A stretch of DNA of 64,000 nt from Deltaproteobacteria bacterium (GTDB taxonomy: Bacteria; JADJOY01): positions 62,001 through 126,000 of the forward strand of contig JADJOY010000033.1 in the NCBI GenBank assembly GCA_016713535.1, given 5' to 3'. The position numbers were made by a program, and so were the translations under genes. Positions 17,332-25,257 of the stretch are shown here, in pieces. Every line of letters starts with the position of its first letter. Positions within the stretch are counted from its first letter, which is position 1. Below the pieces are notes generated by a model that was not told the origin of the DNA, did no database searches, and saw only the letters and a program-made list of their open reading frames with translations.

Positions 17332-18201
17332 TCATGCGGCCCTCCGTACATCGGGCGTCTTGCGAAGCTCGAGCCACAGCGCGATCGGCCCCACGATCGC
17401 GAGCGCGAAGATCGGCGGCCCGGTGAGGAGCACGTCGAGACCGTGGAAGCCGGTCTCGGGCAGCAACCGGATTCCGAACTCCACGAGCGCGATCGCGAGC
17501 ACCACCACCACGCGACCGCGGCGCGTGCTCACCACCGTGCGCGGGTCGGTGAGCATGAAGAAGAGCAGCAGCATGTACATCGGGCCGGTGAGCGGCGCGA
17601 TCTCGGTCAGCGGGTCGCGTCCGGTGAAGTGGGCCCGCAGCACGCCGAGCAGCGTGAACGCCACGGCGTAGGTGCCGGAGATGTGGAAGAGCTTGGCTCT
17701 CCACACGACCATCAGGCCGATCGCCAGCACGAACCAGGAGACGACGTCGTTTCCCCACTGGTGCGAGAGCAGCGACATCGAGCTCGGCGCCAGGAGCAGC
17801 AGCGCCGCGAACGAGAAGTTCGTGGGATTCCAGAGGTGCCGGCCGCGGAAGACCAGCACGTACTTGCTGGTGATGGCGATCAGCGCTCCGAGCCAGTAGG
17901 GCCAGAGGATCCCGGCCGCGGGCTTGGTCAGGATGGTGACCGAGTTCCCCGTGATGTACGCGGAGAGGACGTTCGGAAACCGGCCGCGCAGGACGCGGCC
18001 CAGCACCAGCTCGGCGACGATCGCCGTGCCCAGCGCCGCGGCCATGCGGTCGTAGCCTCCCACGATGCCGCTCTCGCGCTGGCCGACCACCAGGATCAGC
18101 GTGATCAACGACGAAAACACGTACGGGGCGGGCACGGTGGGGACGCGCCAGCGGGGTCGGATGGCGACCGCCGCCGGCGCCTCGGACGCGAGCGTCGTCA
18201 T
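17332..18201 (-). CDS. RnfD/NqrB-like multi-pass membrane protein (UnbU type)
   Basis: The 289-residue protein has about eight to ten membrane helices. It resembles the NQR2/RnfD family and its enediyne-cluster relative UnbU, with motifs such as YITGNSVTILTKP, RGRHLWNPTNFSFAALLLL and HFTGRDPLTEIAPLTGPMYML. RnfD/NqrB proteins normally hold covalently bound FMN through a Thr, but no other Rnf/Nqr subunit is present here. The start ATG overlaps the upstream gene stop as ATGA, with AGGAG 9 nt upstream. The UnbV-UnbU order and coupling match the pair known from enediyne clusters, but no polyketide synthase is in the window. The function outside enediyne loci is not established. Confidence 0.8.
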   Translation of the reverse strand: MTTLASEAPAAVAIRPRWRVPTVPAPYVFSSLITLILVVGQRESGIVGGYDRMAAALGTAIVAELVLGRVLRGRFPNVLSAYITGNSVTILTKPAAGILWPYWLGALIAITSKYVLVFRGRHLWNPTNFSFAALLLLAPSSMSLLSHQWGNDVVSWFVLAIGLMVVWRAKLFHISGTYAVAFTLLGVLRAHFTGRDPLTEIAPLTGPMYMLLLFFMLTDPRTVVSTRRGRVVVVLAIALVEFGIRLLPETGFHGLDVLLTGPPIFALAIVGPIALWLELRKTPDVRRAA

Positions 18202-20009
18202 GAGGACGGCTCCTGGACGGCGTGAAGTCGTCGAACACGCGGCGCCTCGAGCACCTGCTCGAGGCCCGACGGCCAGCGGACCACCGCTCGCTCGATGGCG
18301 GCGCCCACGCCGAGGCCGAAGTGCAGCCGCCGGTCGTTCTGGCTGCTGAATCCGCTGCCTCCGTCGACCACCTGCCTCTGTCGCAGGCGCTGGCCGGCGG
18401 TCGCCCACTCCAGGGTGACCTCGGCACCGATCGCCGAGCGGTTGCTGCGCGTACCGCGGAGCGCGAACTCCACCCAGTCGCGAGCGGGATCGACCTCGTT
18501 CCGGTAGACGAGCAGCGGGCCCTTCTGGTTCGCGACCACCACGTCGAGAGCGCCGCTGTTCCAGAGGTCGACGAGCGCCACGGCGCGGCCGTCGTAGAGG
18601 TCGTCGGCGCCCACGGCGGCCGCGACGTCGAAAAATCCCTCGCCGCCGCGATTCCGGAGCAGCCGGGAACGCTCGTACCCCGAGAGGCTCTTGTCGCCGA
18701 TGGGCGCCCAGTTGCGGGTGTCCTGGAAGACGTTCCCCGCGGCGCCCGCCACCAGCGACATGTCGTACCAGTAGTCGCGGTGCCGATTCGCCGAGATGAA
18801 CCCGTTCACGACGTAGAGGTCGAGCCACCCGTCGTGATCGAGGTCGCCGAACTGCGCTCCCCACGCCCAGCCGCAATCGGCGATCGGCCCATCGGCCACG
18901 TTCGGGAGATCGCCGTCGTCGGCGACCTGGTTCAGCCGCAGGTTGTTGCCCTGGTAGAGAAAACCCATCTTCGAGATGTTGGTAACGAAGACGTCGAGGC
19001 GGCCGCGGTTCCGTGTGTCGCCGAGCGCCACGGCCATGCCGCTCTTGCTGTCCTCGCCGAGGCCGACCGGGGCGAGCTCGAAGCGCCGCCCGGCGACGTT
19101 TCGCAGCAGCTCTTCGGGACCGTAGTCGTTGGCGAGGTAGAGGTCGGGCCAGCCGTCGCCGTCGAGATCCGCCGCGGCCACGGCCATCGTCCAGCGGGTG
19201 CTGTCGGCGCCCATCGCCGCCGTCACGTCTTCGAAGCGAGGCACGCCGTCCGCGTCCGAGCCGAGGTTTCGCCACAGCACGTTGTGGCCGCCGTTGGTCG
19301 CGAACTCGAAGCTGTCGTGCATGATCCGCGTCGTGGTCAGGTTCCAGAGGTCGAAGCGTTCGGGGAAATAACCGGTCACGTAGAGGTCGATGCGACCGTC
19401 CCGATCGTAGTCGAGCCACACGGCGCTCGCGGCGTTCATCCAGCGCTCGAGCCCGGCGCCCTCGGTGACGTCCGCGAAGCGCAGCTCCCCGGTCGGCACG
19501 TTCTCGTTCCGGAAGAGCTGGGCGCGGCCCCACTTGTAGACGAACAGGTCCTCGTCCCCGTCGTTGTCCACGTCCGCCCACACGGAGCCCATCGATACAC
19601 CGCTGCCCTCGCGGTTGAGGTCCGCGACACCGGCGCGGGCGGCCTCGTCCTCGAAGTGGCCGTCCGACTGCTGTACGAAGAGCGCGTTTGGATGATCGAA
19701 CGCGCTGTTGGTCACGTAGAGGTCCGGGCGTCCATCGCCGTTCACGTCCGCAACGGACACGGAGGCGCCGAGCGCTCCGATGTACGCTTGGATGTTCTCG
19801 AGCTTGGAGTCGAGGATGGGCGCGTGATGGACGAAGTCCACCCCCACCTCCTTCGCGACGTCCGTCAGCCGAAAGCCGAAGCGCGCGAGGGAGTCGCTCG
19901 CCGCGGGCGCCACGCGATCCGTCACCCGGTGCGCGTCGAGCCAGCGGGCCGAGCCGAGGAGCCCGACGAACATCAGCGTGACGGCGGTCTGGGGCAGCGA
20001 AACGCGCAT
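18198..20009 (-). CDS. CRTAC1-like FG-GAP/ASPIC-UnbV repeat protein
   Basis: The 603-residue exported protein has an N-terminal hydrophobic signal (AVTLMFVGLLGSARWL). About seven FG-GAP/VCBS beta-propeller blades carry calcium-type loops such as DVNGDGRPDLYV, DVDNDGDEDLFV, DYDRDGRIDLYV, DLDGDGWPDLYL and DLDHDGWLDLYV. The C-terminal ASPIC/UnbV domain is clear (RSAIGAEVTLEW, GGSGFSSQNDRRLHFGLG). It is likely extracytoplasmic, and each blade probably binds Ca2+. It is coupled by ATGA overlap to the UnbU-like gene. The combination is also widespread in environmental bacteria without enediyne synthesis. The ATG at 20009 has no strong ribosome site. Confidence 0.9.
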   Translation of the reverse strand: MRVSLPQTAVTLMFVGLLGSARWLDAHRVTDRVAPAASDSLARFGFRLTDVAKEVGVDFVHHAPILDSKLENIQAYIGALGASVSVADVNGDGRPDLYVTNSAFDHPNALFVQQSDGHFEDEAARAGVADLNREGSGVSMGSVWADVDNDGDEDLFVYKWGRAQLFRNENVPTGELRFADVTEGAGLERWMNAASAVWLDYDRDGRIDLYVTGYFPERFDLWNLTTTRIMHDSFEFATNGGHNVLWRNLGSDADGVPRFEDVTAAMGADSTRWTMAVAAADLDGDGWPDLYLANDYGPEELLRNVAGRRFELAPVGLGEDSKSGMAVALGDTRNRGRLDVFVTNISKMGFLYQGNNLRLNQVADDGDLPNVADGPIADCGWAWGAQFGDLDHDGWLDLYVVNGFISANRHRDYWYDMSLVAGAAGNVFQDTRNWAPIGDKSLSGYERSRLLRNRGGEGFFDVAAAVGADDLYDGRAVALVDLWNSGALDVVVANQKGPLLVYRNEVDPARDWVEFALRGTRSNRSAIGAEVTLEWATAGQRLRQRQVVDGGSGFSSQNDRRLHFGLGVGAAIERAVVRWPSGLEQVLEAPRVRRLHAVQEPSS

Positions 20010-20370
20010 GCGGATCGAGGACGGCCGGCGACGACGCCTGGGGACGAGCCCAGCGCGCTTCCCGCGCGCGTTCGCGCGCGGAACCCTGGCTCGCGAGGAA
20101 CGATACCAGTCTCCGTGGGTTCCCGCGACGAGACGAGCATGCTCATCGCCGACGGGCTAGGTAGCGCGCTATCCGGCCTGCCGGGCCATCATCGCACGCG
20201 ACACGGCCCTCCTCGCGTTCGTGAACGCGCACAAGGATCCGATGGAGCGCTTCGCCGCGGCGGATCGAGCAGAACGCTGCCATCCCGCGTAGGGCTTGGC
20301 CGCCAGCCGCGGTGAAAACGGAGCGGCGCGCTTCGATCGATTGGCAGCGGCCTACCGTGCTCCAGTTCGC
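20010..20370. other. Intergenic stretch without a recognised gene
   Basis: This is the region upstream of the UnbV-like gene and downstream of the vapC stop. Short open frames on both strands are Arg-rich shadows. No tRNA, promoter consensus or strong hairpin was seen. The UnbV operon promoter should lie here. Confidence 0.5.
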
Positions 20371-20787
20371 TCACGTCGGCTCATGAAGGCGGATTGGCAC
20401 GAGCGCCGCGTAACGCAGGAAGTCGTGGTCGGTCGTGAAGATCGGCACGCTCACCCGACTCGCCACCGCACAGATGAGCAAGTCCACGGCGCCCCCCGCG
20501 ACACCGCCCGCACGAAGGGTGTTGTAGAAGCGTGCGGCCTGGTCGTAGTCGTCGATCCCGATTTCGATGCAGTCGAAGCCGGCGAGGTGGTGTCGTAGCC
20601 GATCGAAGATCTCCGGCGCGCGGACGCCGGAAAGCACCTCTTGCCGGATCGGCCCGACGATCCCGGCCCGGCCATCGAGGACGAGGCGCCTCCACTCCTC
20701 GACGACGCGCCGTTGGGCGTCGCTCAGGTTCTCGCGGCGACGGCGCAGCGCGAGAGACCAGACCGTCGTGTCGATCAGGACGGTCAT
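20371..20787 (-). CDS. vapC: VapC-type PIN-domain ribonuclease toxin
   Basis: The 138-residue PIN protein has the acidic active site: Asp6 in LIDTTVWS, Glu in RQEVLSG, Asp in GGAVDLLICAVA and Asp in FTTDHDF. VapC toxins cleave specific RNAs to stop translation. The ATG at 20787 overlaps the antitoxin stop as ATGA. The length and order (antitoxin first) are typical of vapBC. Confidence 0.9.
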   Translation of the reverse strand: MTVLIDTTVWSLALRRRRENLSDAQRRVVEEWRRLVLDGRAGIVGPIRQEVLSGVRAPEIFDRLRHHLAGFDCIEIGIDDYDQAARFYNTLRAGGVAGGAVDLLICAVASRVSVPIFTTDHDFLRYAALVPIRLHEPT

Positions 20788-20993
20788 TCGCTCCGGCGTT
20801 TCGCGCGAAGCTCCTTCGGGTCATAACCCGGCCAGAAATCGACCTGGCCTTCGAGCTCGAGGATGCCTCGCCGTCGCTGGAGCTTGATGTACTCCTGAAG
20901 CGCGACGGTCACGGCATCCTTCTTGGTCTTGTGCTTGCCGACGCGCCGAGCCTGCTCGATCAGCTCGTCGTCCAGTGCGAGATTGGTGGGCAT
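20784..20993 (-). CDS. vapB: VapB-type antitoxin
   Basis: This is 69 residues from the ATG at 20993, with GGAGG 5 nt upstream. The N-terminal ribbon-helix-helix (MPTNLALDDELIEQARRVG, then KTKKDAVTVALQEYI) should bind DNA as a dimer. The C-terminal tail (ELEGQVDFWPGYDPKELR) should wrap the toxin. The frame stays open to 21026, but the later start has the ribosome site. A perfect palindrome upstream is the probable autoregulatory operator. Confidence 0.88.
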   Translation of the reverse strand: MPTNLALDDELIEQARRVGKHKTKKDAVTVALQEYIKLQRRRGILELEGQVDFWPGYDPKELRAKRRSE

Positions 20994-21020
20994 GGAGGCC
21001 TCCGCGTTGCCGAGCAACCT

Positions 21021-21036
21021 ACACACTCGAGTGTGT
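21021..21036. promoter_or_regulatory. Perfect 16-bp palindrome upstream of vapB (candidate operator)
   Basis: ACACACTCGAGTGTGT is perfectly self-complementary. It is centred about 35 bp upstream of the vapB start, where a VapBC complex would normally bind to repress its own promoter. Confidence 0.6.
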
Positions 21037-21645
21037 GAGGATCAAGGATCGGCTCTTGGCCTGCCAGGCGTGCGAGTTGCCGCGGCGCGCCTCGCGATCG
21101 ACTCGGAGCTTCGGTCGACTTCGGGTCGACCTGGCCCGCTCGGCTCGACCCGCCCTGACCGGACGAGCTCGATCGAACCGACCTGCGCAGGGACGCGGAG
21201 AAACCCAGCGGACCGTGCTGGCTTGGTAGCCCGCCGCCATTCTTCGGAGCTACGGTGCTTCTTGCCCGGGCATCCCACATGGACGCATGAGAGATGCCGC
21301 GATTCGGCCCTTCATCCGCTCCCTTGTCCTGATCACGTCCTTCGTCGCCGCTTGTGTTGGGCAGCGGGCACCGTGACCTGGTCATGATGGCGCGGCGCCC
21401 ATCGGCATCGGGCACCGGAAGATGTCATTGTCGGATCGCATGGCGGGCGGGGCAACGAGCCAGTCGCGAGGCCGCGGCACGGCCGAAGGGCGTGCCTTCG
21501 GGTCGGGAGGGCTAGAGCGAGGAAGCGCCCACCCGTTGCGCCGACGCTGCGCCTGTGCCTAACTCTACGTAGACGCGCGACGGTTTCCCGGGCCGTCGTC
21601 GGATCGAGCCATCGGTCGTCGGGAAATTCTTCCCGGTCGTCTCTC
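21037..21645. other. Intergenic stretch; possible lipoprotein remnant at 21287-21376
   Basis: No convincing gene of normal length. A 29-codon frame on the plus strand (21287-21376, starting MRDAAIRPFIRSLV) looks like a lipoprotein signal with a VAAC lipobox, then stops six residues later. It may be a dead remnant of a lipoprotein like those just downstream. The rest contains GGTCGACC-type short repeats at about 21113-21130 and nothing else recognisable. Confidence 0.3.
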
Positions 21646-21660
21646 GTGGGAGCCCCACCG

Positions 21661-22317
21661 ATGTACACGTCCATGCGTTTGCCTCCGCCGGCTGTCGGCG
21701 GCGGACGGCTCGTGCGCGCTTTTCGCCGCGCCTTCGTCGTCGGCGTCGTGGCGGTGTCCGCAGCCGGCTCGCCGCTCGGGTGCGGGGTGGTACCCGCCAC
21801 CCTTGCGCCCGATCCGGACCAACCCAACCAGGTCTCCCTGCTGCTCCAGACCGGCGATGGCTCCGCAACCGCCACCGCACCTCTCCAGGCCACCAGCGTT
21901 CTCGACGTCCTTTACGACACGACGCATGCCGAGCTCACGCTGACGGGCCTCTCGCTCCGACTTGCGCCCGTATCGTTGCATGTCGAGGGTGGCGTGCAGG
22001 TCGATGTCGGCGAGTCAACGGCGTCGCTGGACCTTTCGGGCGGCTTGCCACTGGCCCAGGTGGATCCGGTGGGGAACTTCCAGCTCCAGTTGAACCTGCT
22101 CACCGCCACCGCGGTGACGATCGACGGCGTCACCATCCCCTTCGTTCACACCACGGGCGGCGCCATCGAAGGGCATATCGAGTACGTCGCTTCCGGCGGC
22201 TCGATGGTGATCGCCCTGGAGGGCATCGAGCTCCTTCGCTTCATCCTCGTGTGGGGACCCGACCTCCTGGTCCTCACGGGCGACCTTGCAGCGAACTTCA
22301 GCGGAGTCGCGCCGTGA
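21661..22317 (+). CDS. Predicted lipoprotein of unknown function
   Basis: This is 218 residues from the ATG at 21661, with GGGAG about 9 nt upstream; a GTG at 21646 is also in frame. The signal (FVVGVVAVSAAGSPLGCG) ends in a lipobox-like LGC. The mature part is beta-rich, with alternating hydrophobic strands (AELTLTGLSLRLAPVSLHVEGG, GNFQLQLNLLTATAVTIDGVTIPF) and few charged residues. It overlaps the next gene start by GTGA, suggesting an operon of surface lipoproteins. No family was recognised. Confidence 0.7.
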   Translation: MYTSMRLPPPAVGGGRLVRAFRRAFVVGVVAVSAAGSPLGCGVVPATLAPDPDQPNQVSLLLQTGDGSATATAPLQATSVLDVLYDTTHAELTLTGLSLRLAPVSLHVEGGVQVDVGESTASLDLSGGLPLAQVDPVGNFQLQLNLLTATAVTIDGVTIPFVHTTGGAIEGHIEYVASGGSMVIALEGIELLRFILVWGPDLLVLTGDLAANFSGVAP

Positions 22318-23650
22318 AGCGGCCCAGGGTCCCGTGGGTCGTGCTCCTGCTCTGCGCGGTCGTCACCGGTGGCTGCGATAACACCGGGTCTGATGCTGGC
22401 GCGCCTCTCCCACCTCCCCCGCCCGAAGTCGCGTCCTGGACCGATCCCGTCGAGATTGCAGCGCGCGCGGAAATCGTTGGCGTTGGGCTCGACGATCAGC
22501 ATCGCGGCATGGTGGTGTGGCTCGAACGAACTTCCGGCAATCGGGGCCTCTATTGGCGCACGTTCGATCCAGCCACGGGTGGGGCGCCCCGCAGTTGTTC
22601 GAGCTCGTGCCGGACAGCGATGAAGGGGCCCGGTTTTCGATGGACGAGCGGGGCGGGGCGCTGCTGGTGTGGGTAAATGGCGCGATCCGCGCGCGTCGCT
22701 ATGAGCCAGCGACAGGCTGGTCGGAATCCGAGAATCTCGATCCCGATCTGAGCGGAACTTCTGGAAGCGTGGCCTTTCACCGCAGCGGCCGAGCGATCGT
22801 GAGCTGGAGCACGCCGGCTGCAGTGCTCGCCCGCCGGTACGACCCCGATACGGGGTTTGGCGCGGTCGAGACGGTGCGCCCACGCGAGGATCCATTCGAC
22901 GGAGGTCGCGTCACCGCCATCTCGCGGACGGGGACGGCGTTGGCGCTGTTCTCGGAGTACTCCTTGTCCGACTACTCGACCGGATACGTGTCTCGGTTCG
23001 GCAATCCCGGAGAGCCCTGGGGGCCAGACCACGGGTTCGCTGGGCTGTCACGCACGGATTCCTACAAAGCCTCTCGAGACTTCGTGGACGCCACCGGAAC
23101 GGCAACGTCGTTGCGGGTAGTGAATCGCTATGTCTACGTCTACCACGCGCACGACGACAGCGACTGGGTCACCGACGATGTCTCGTACGGCAGCCTCTCC
23201 TCCGTTGCTGCCACGAAGGACCTCGTGGTCGCCGACGACGGATCGGCGGCGCTCATGCGGGCCGAAGAGACCGGGATCATCCAGATTCGCCAACACACCC
23301 CGGGGAGCGGTTGGAGCGAGCCCCTGCAACTCGGTGCTCCCACCGCCCCGGGCGAAGTCCAGCGAACATGGATGAGCGGGGGCGTGCGCGGTGATGTGGT
23401 GATCGTGTGGTCCGCCGAGCTGCAGTCTCGGGCCGCGCCGGTGCGGATGGAATCCGCCCGCTACCGTCCGGGTGCCGGCTGGGAGTCCCCACCCCGGATC
23501 CCACCACCCGGCCGCGCGGACGCAATCGTCGACTCGCTCCAGCACACCGTGAGCGGGGACGGCGCCGTCCTGGCCGCCTGGATCGAGTACGGAGGTGAGC
23601 CCCTCGGATCCGAACTCACCATCCGCGCATCGTTTCTGCCCGCCGGGTGA
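22314..23650 (+). CDS. Predicted lipoprotein with propeller-like repeats; frame break at about 22577-22582
   Basis: The N-terminal part starts at a GTG (22314) overlapping the preceding stop. Its lipoprotein signal is VPWVVLLLCAVVTGGC, followed by a Pro-rich linker. The protein continues as RGLYWRTFDPATG, and homologous-looking repeats resume in another frame as WGAPQLFELVPD. One base is missing near the GGTGGGG run; restoring it gives about 445 residues. Units with a YDPDTGFG or YEPATGWSE core followed by a hydrophobic ALLVWV-type strand recur five or more times, consistent with a beta-propeller. The function is unknown; exposure at the outer membrane is inferred. Confidence 0.7.
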
Positions 23651-23847
23651 TAGAGCAGGCGGCGGGGTTTAGCGGTGATCCGTCAGAGCACTGGGTTCCC
23701 GGCCCAGAAAGCAGCGGGACCCCGGGCAGCGGTCGTCGGATGCGAGTTTGGTTCGCCTGTACCCCGACCGTGAGCAAGTTCGTCGCGTCACTTCCACGCT
23801 GAGGGCCGCCCGGCATAGCGGCTTCGTCTTCTCGATATGGAGTCCGC

Positions 23848-24882
23848 ATGCGTCGATCCACATCGCCCGTCGGCTTGCTGTTCGTCATCGCCACCTTTGG
23901 CTGTGGTGGATCCAGCGCACCCCTCTCGATCGCGCAACTGGGTGTGATCACCGACCTGGGTTCACTCGACGAGCCGCGGGGCCAGAGCATCGCGAAGTTC
24001 ATCAACGACCGGGGCGAAGTCGTCGGGAGCTCCGCGCCAACGTTCGCCGGCTCGTTCAACCACACCTTCCGTTGGACGCGCGAAGGCGGACTGGAAGACC
24101 TCTCGGACGCGATGTCGTCGCCGAACGGACTGAGTGAGAGTGGCGACGTCGTTGGCGAGTTCACCCGAGCCACCGATGTGCCCGAGTTCGTGCAGCCCTA
24201 CCCGATGGTGATCCGGGGGACCGAGCGGATCCGGCTATCCGACGCTCCCGGCATCGCCTGGGGAGTGAACGATCTGGGAGTCGTCGTTGGATGTGAGCCC
24301 GATGGCGGTACCGTGGCAGGTCGGTGCTGGACCTGGGATGGCGGGATCATCGAAATGCTGCCGGATACGATCCGAGCGGTCGCGATCAACAACGAAGGTG
24401 AGATCGTCGGCTTTCCACGGGACCGTATCGGCGGGGACGGACAGGGCCTCGCCTTGCAGGGACAGGAGGTCCGGCGCATCCCGACCTTCGGCGGGTTGCG
24501 CTCTCGGCCAGCCGACATCGACGAGCAAGGGCGTATCGTCGGTGGTGCCGAGCGCACGGACGGCGTACTGCAAGCGTTCCTCGCGGCCCCTGACGGCTCG
24601 ATCAAGAACCTGGGCAGCCTCGCCGACCATTTCAGTGAGGCGGTCGCCATCAACGAACAGGGCGTGGTCGTTGGCTCCACCGCGGTCCTCGAGGGCGGCG
24701 CTCGCGCGTTCATCTATCACCGCTCGATGGGCCTTCGAGCGCTCGAAGACTTCCTGCCGCCCGACTCCGGGTGGACGCTCGAAGAGGCCCTCGATGTGAA
24801 CGAGTCGAACCAGATCGTCGGGCGAGGGTCGCGGGACGGACTGTTCCGAGCGTTTCTGCTCGACCTATCGGTCGGAGGCTGA
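23848..24882 (+). CDS. Lipoprotein with HAF-type extracellular repeats
   Basis: The 344-residue protein has a signal peptide with an FGC lipobox (LLFVIATFGC). Repeats of the HAF type follow: FINDRGEVVGSS, VNDLGVVVGCE, INNEGEIVGF, IDEQGRIVGGA, INEQGVVVGST and VNESNQIVGRG. HAF repeats form beta-propellers in secreted proteins of unknown role. GGAG lies 5 nt before the ATG. It is the third lipoprotein in a row on this strand, after a 197-nt gap. Confidence 0.85.
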   Translation: MRRSTSPVGLLFVIATFGCGGSSAPLSIAQLGVITDLGSLDEPRGQSIAKFINDRGEVVGSSAPTFAGSFNHTFRWTREGGLEDLSDAMSSPNGLSESGDVVGEFTRATDVPEFVQPYPMVIRGTERIRLSDAPGIAWGVNDLGVVVGCEPDGGTVAGRCWTWDGGIIEMLPDTIRAVAINNEGEIVGFPRDRIGGDGQGLALQGQEVRRIPTFGGLRSRPADIDEQGRIVGGAERTDGVLQAFLAAPDGSIKNLGSLADHFSEAVAINEQGVVVGSTAVLEGGARAFIYHRSMGLRALEDFLPPDSGWTLEEALDVNESNQIVGRGSRDGLFRAFLLDLSVGG

Positions 24883-25257
24883 GCGGGCCGCAACGGGCTG
24901 TACGGCGTTGGCTCCATGGGCCTTCGAACGCGAAGGCACCATTTCTCCAGCGCACCGGGCGAACACGAGCACTCGGTCTCCGCGCCGGGATTCCACTCGA
25001 CCGCAGTGCATGCAGTGGCGCCGTCCACCGAGCAGATGCCGTGCACATGCGGCTAGCGATCTCGATTCCCTGAACCTGGTGCGGCTGGTGCCGGCCGACG
25101 TCGTCGCTACCCTGGGGCGCGGTCACGCTCGAGGGGCTGGCAAATCGAGGTCGCCGTCGTTGTCAGGGGCGCTTACTGCCGCCCGGGGATCGGCGGCGGC
25201 CCGCGAGGGTCCGCGGAAGCCGCCCCTACGAGCTGCGATTCGCCGACGTAACGGGCC
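24883..25257. other. Intergenic stretch between convergent genes
   Basis: No gene was recognised. It holds GC-rich self-complementary DNA at about 25185-25245 of the general palindromic-element style. No T-tract terminator was seen. Confidence 0.4.

Noticed and set aside
16735-20315. Long plus-strand frames across the UnbV/UnbU/AhpD operon
   Set aside because: These are antisense to three genes with clear domains and coupled starts.
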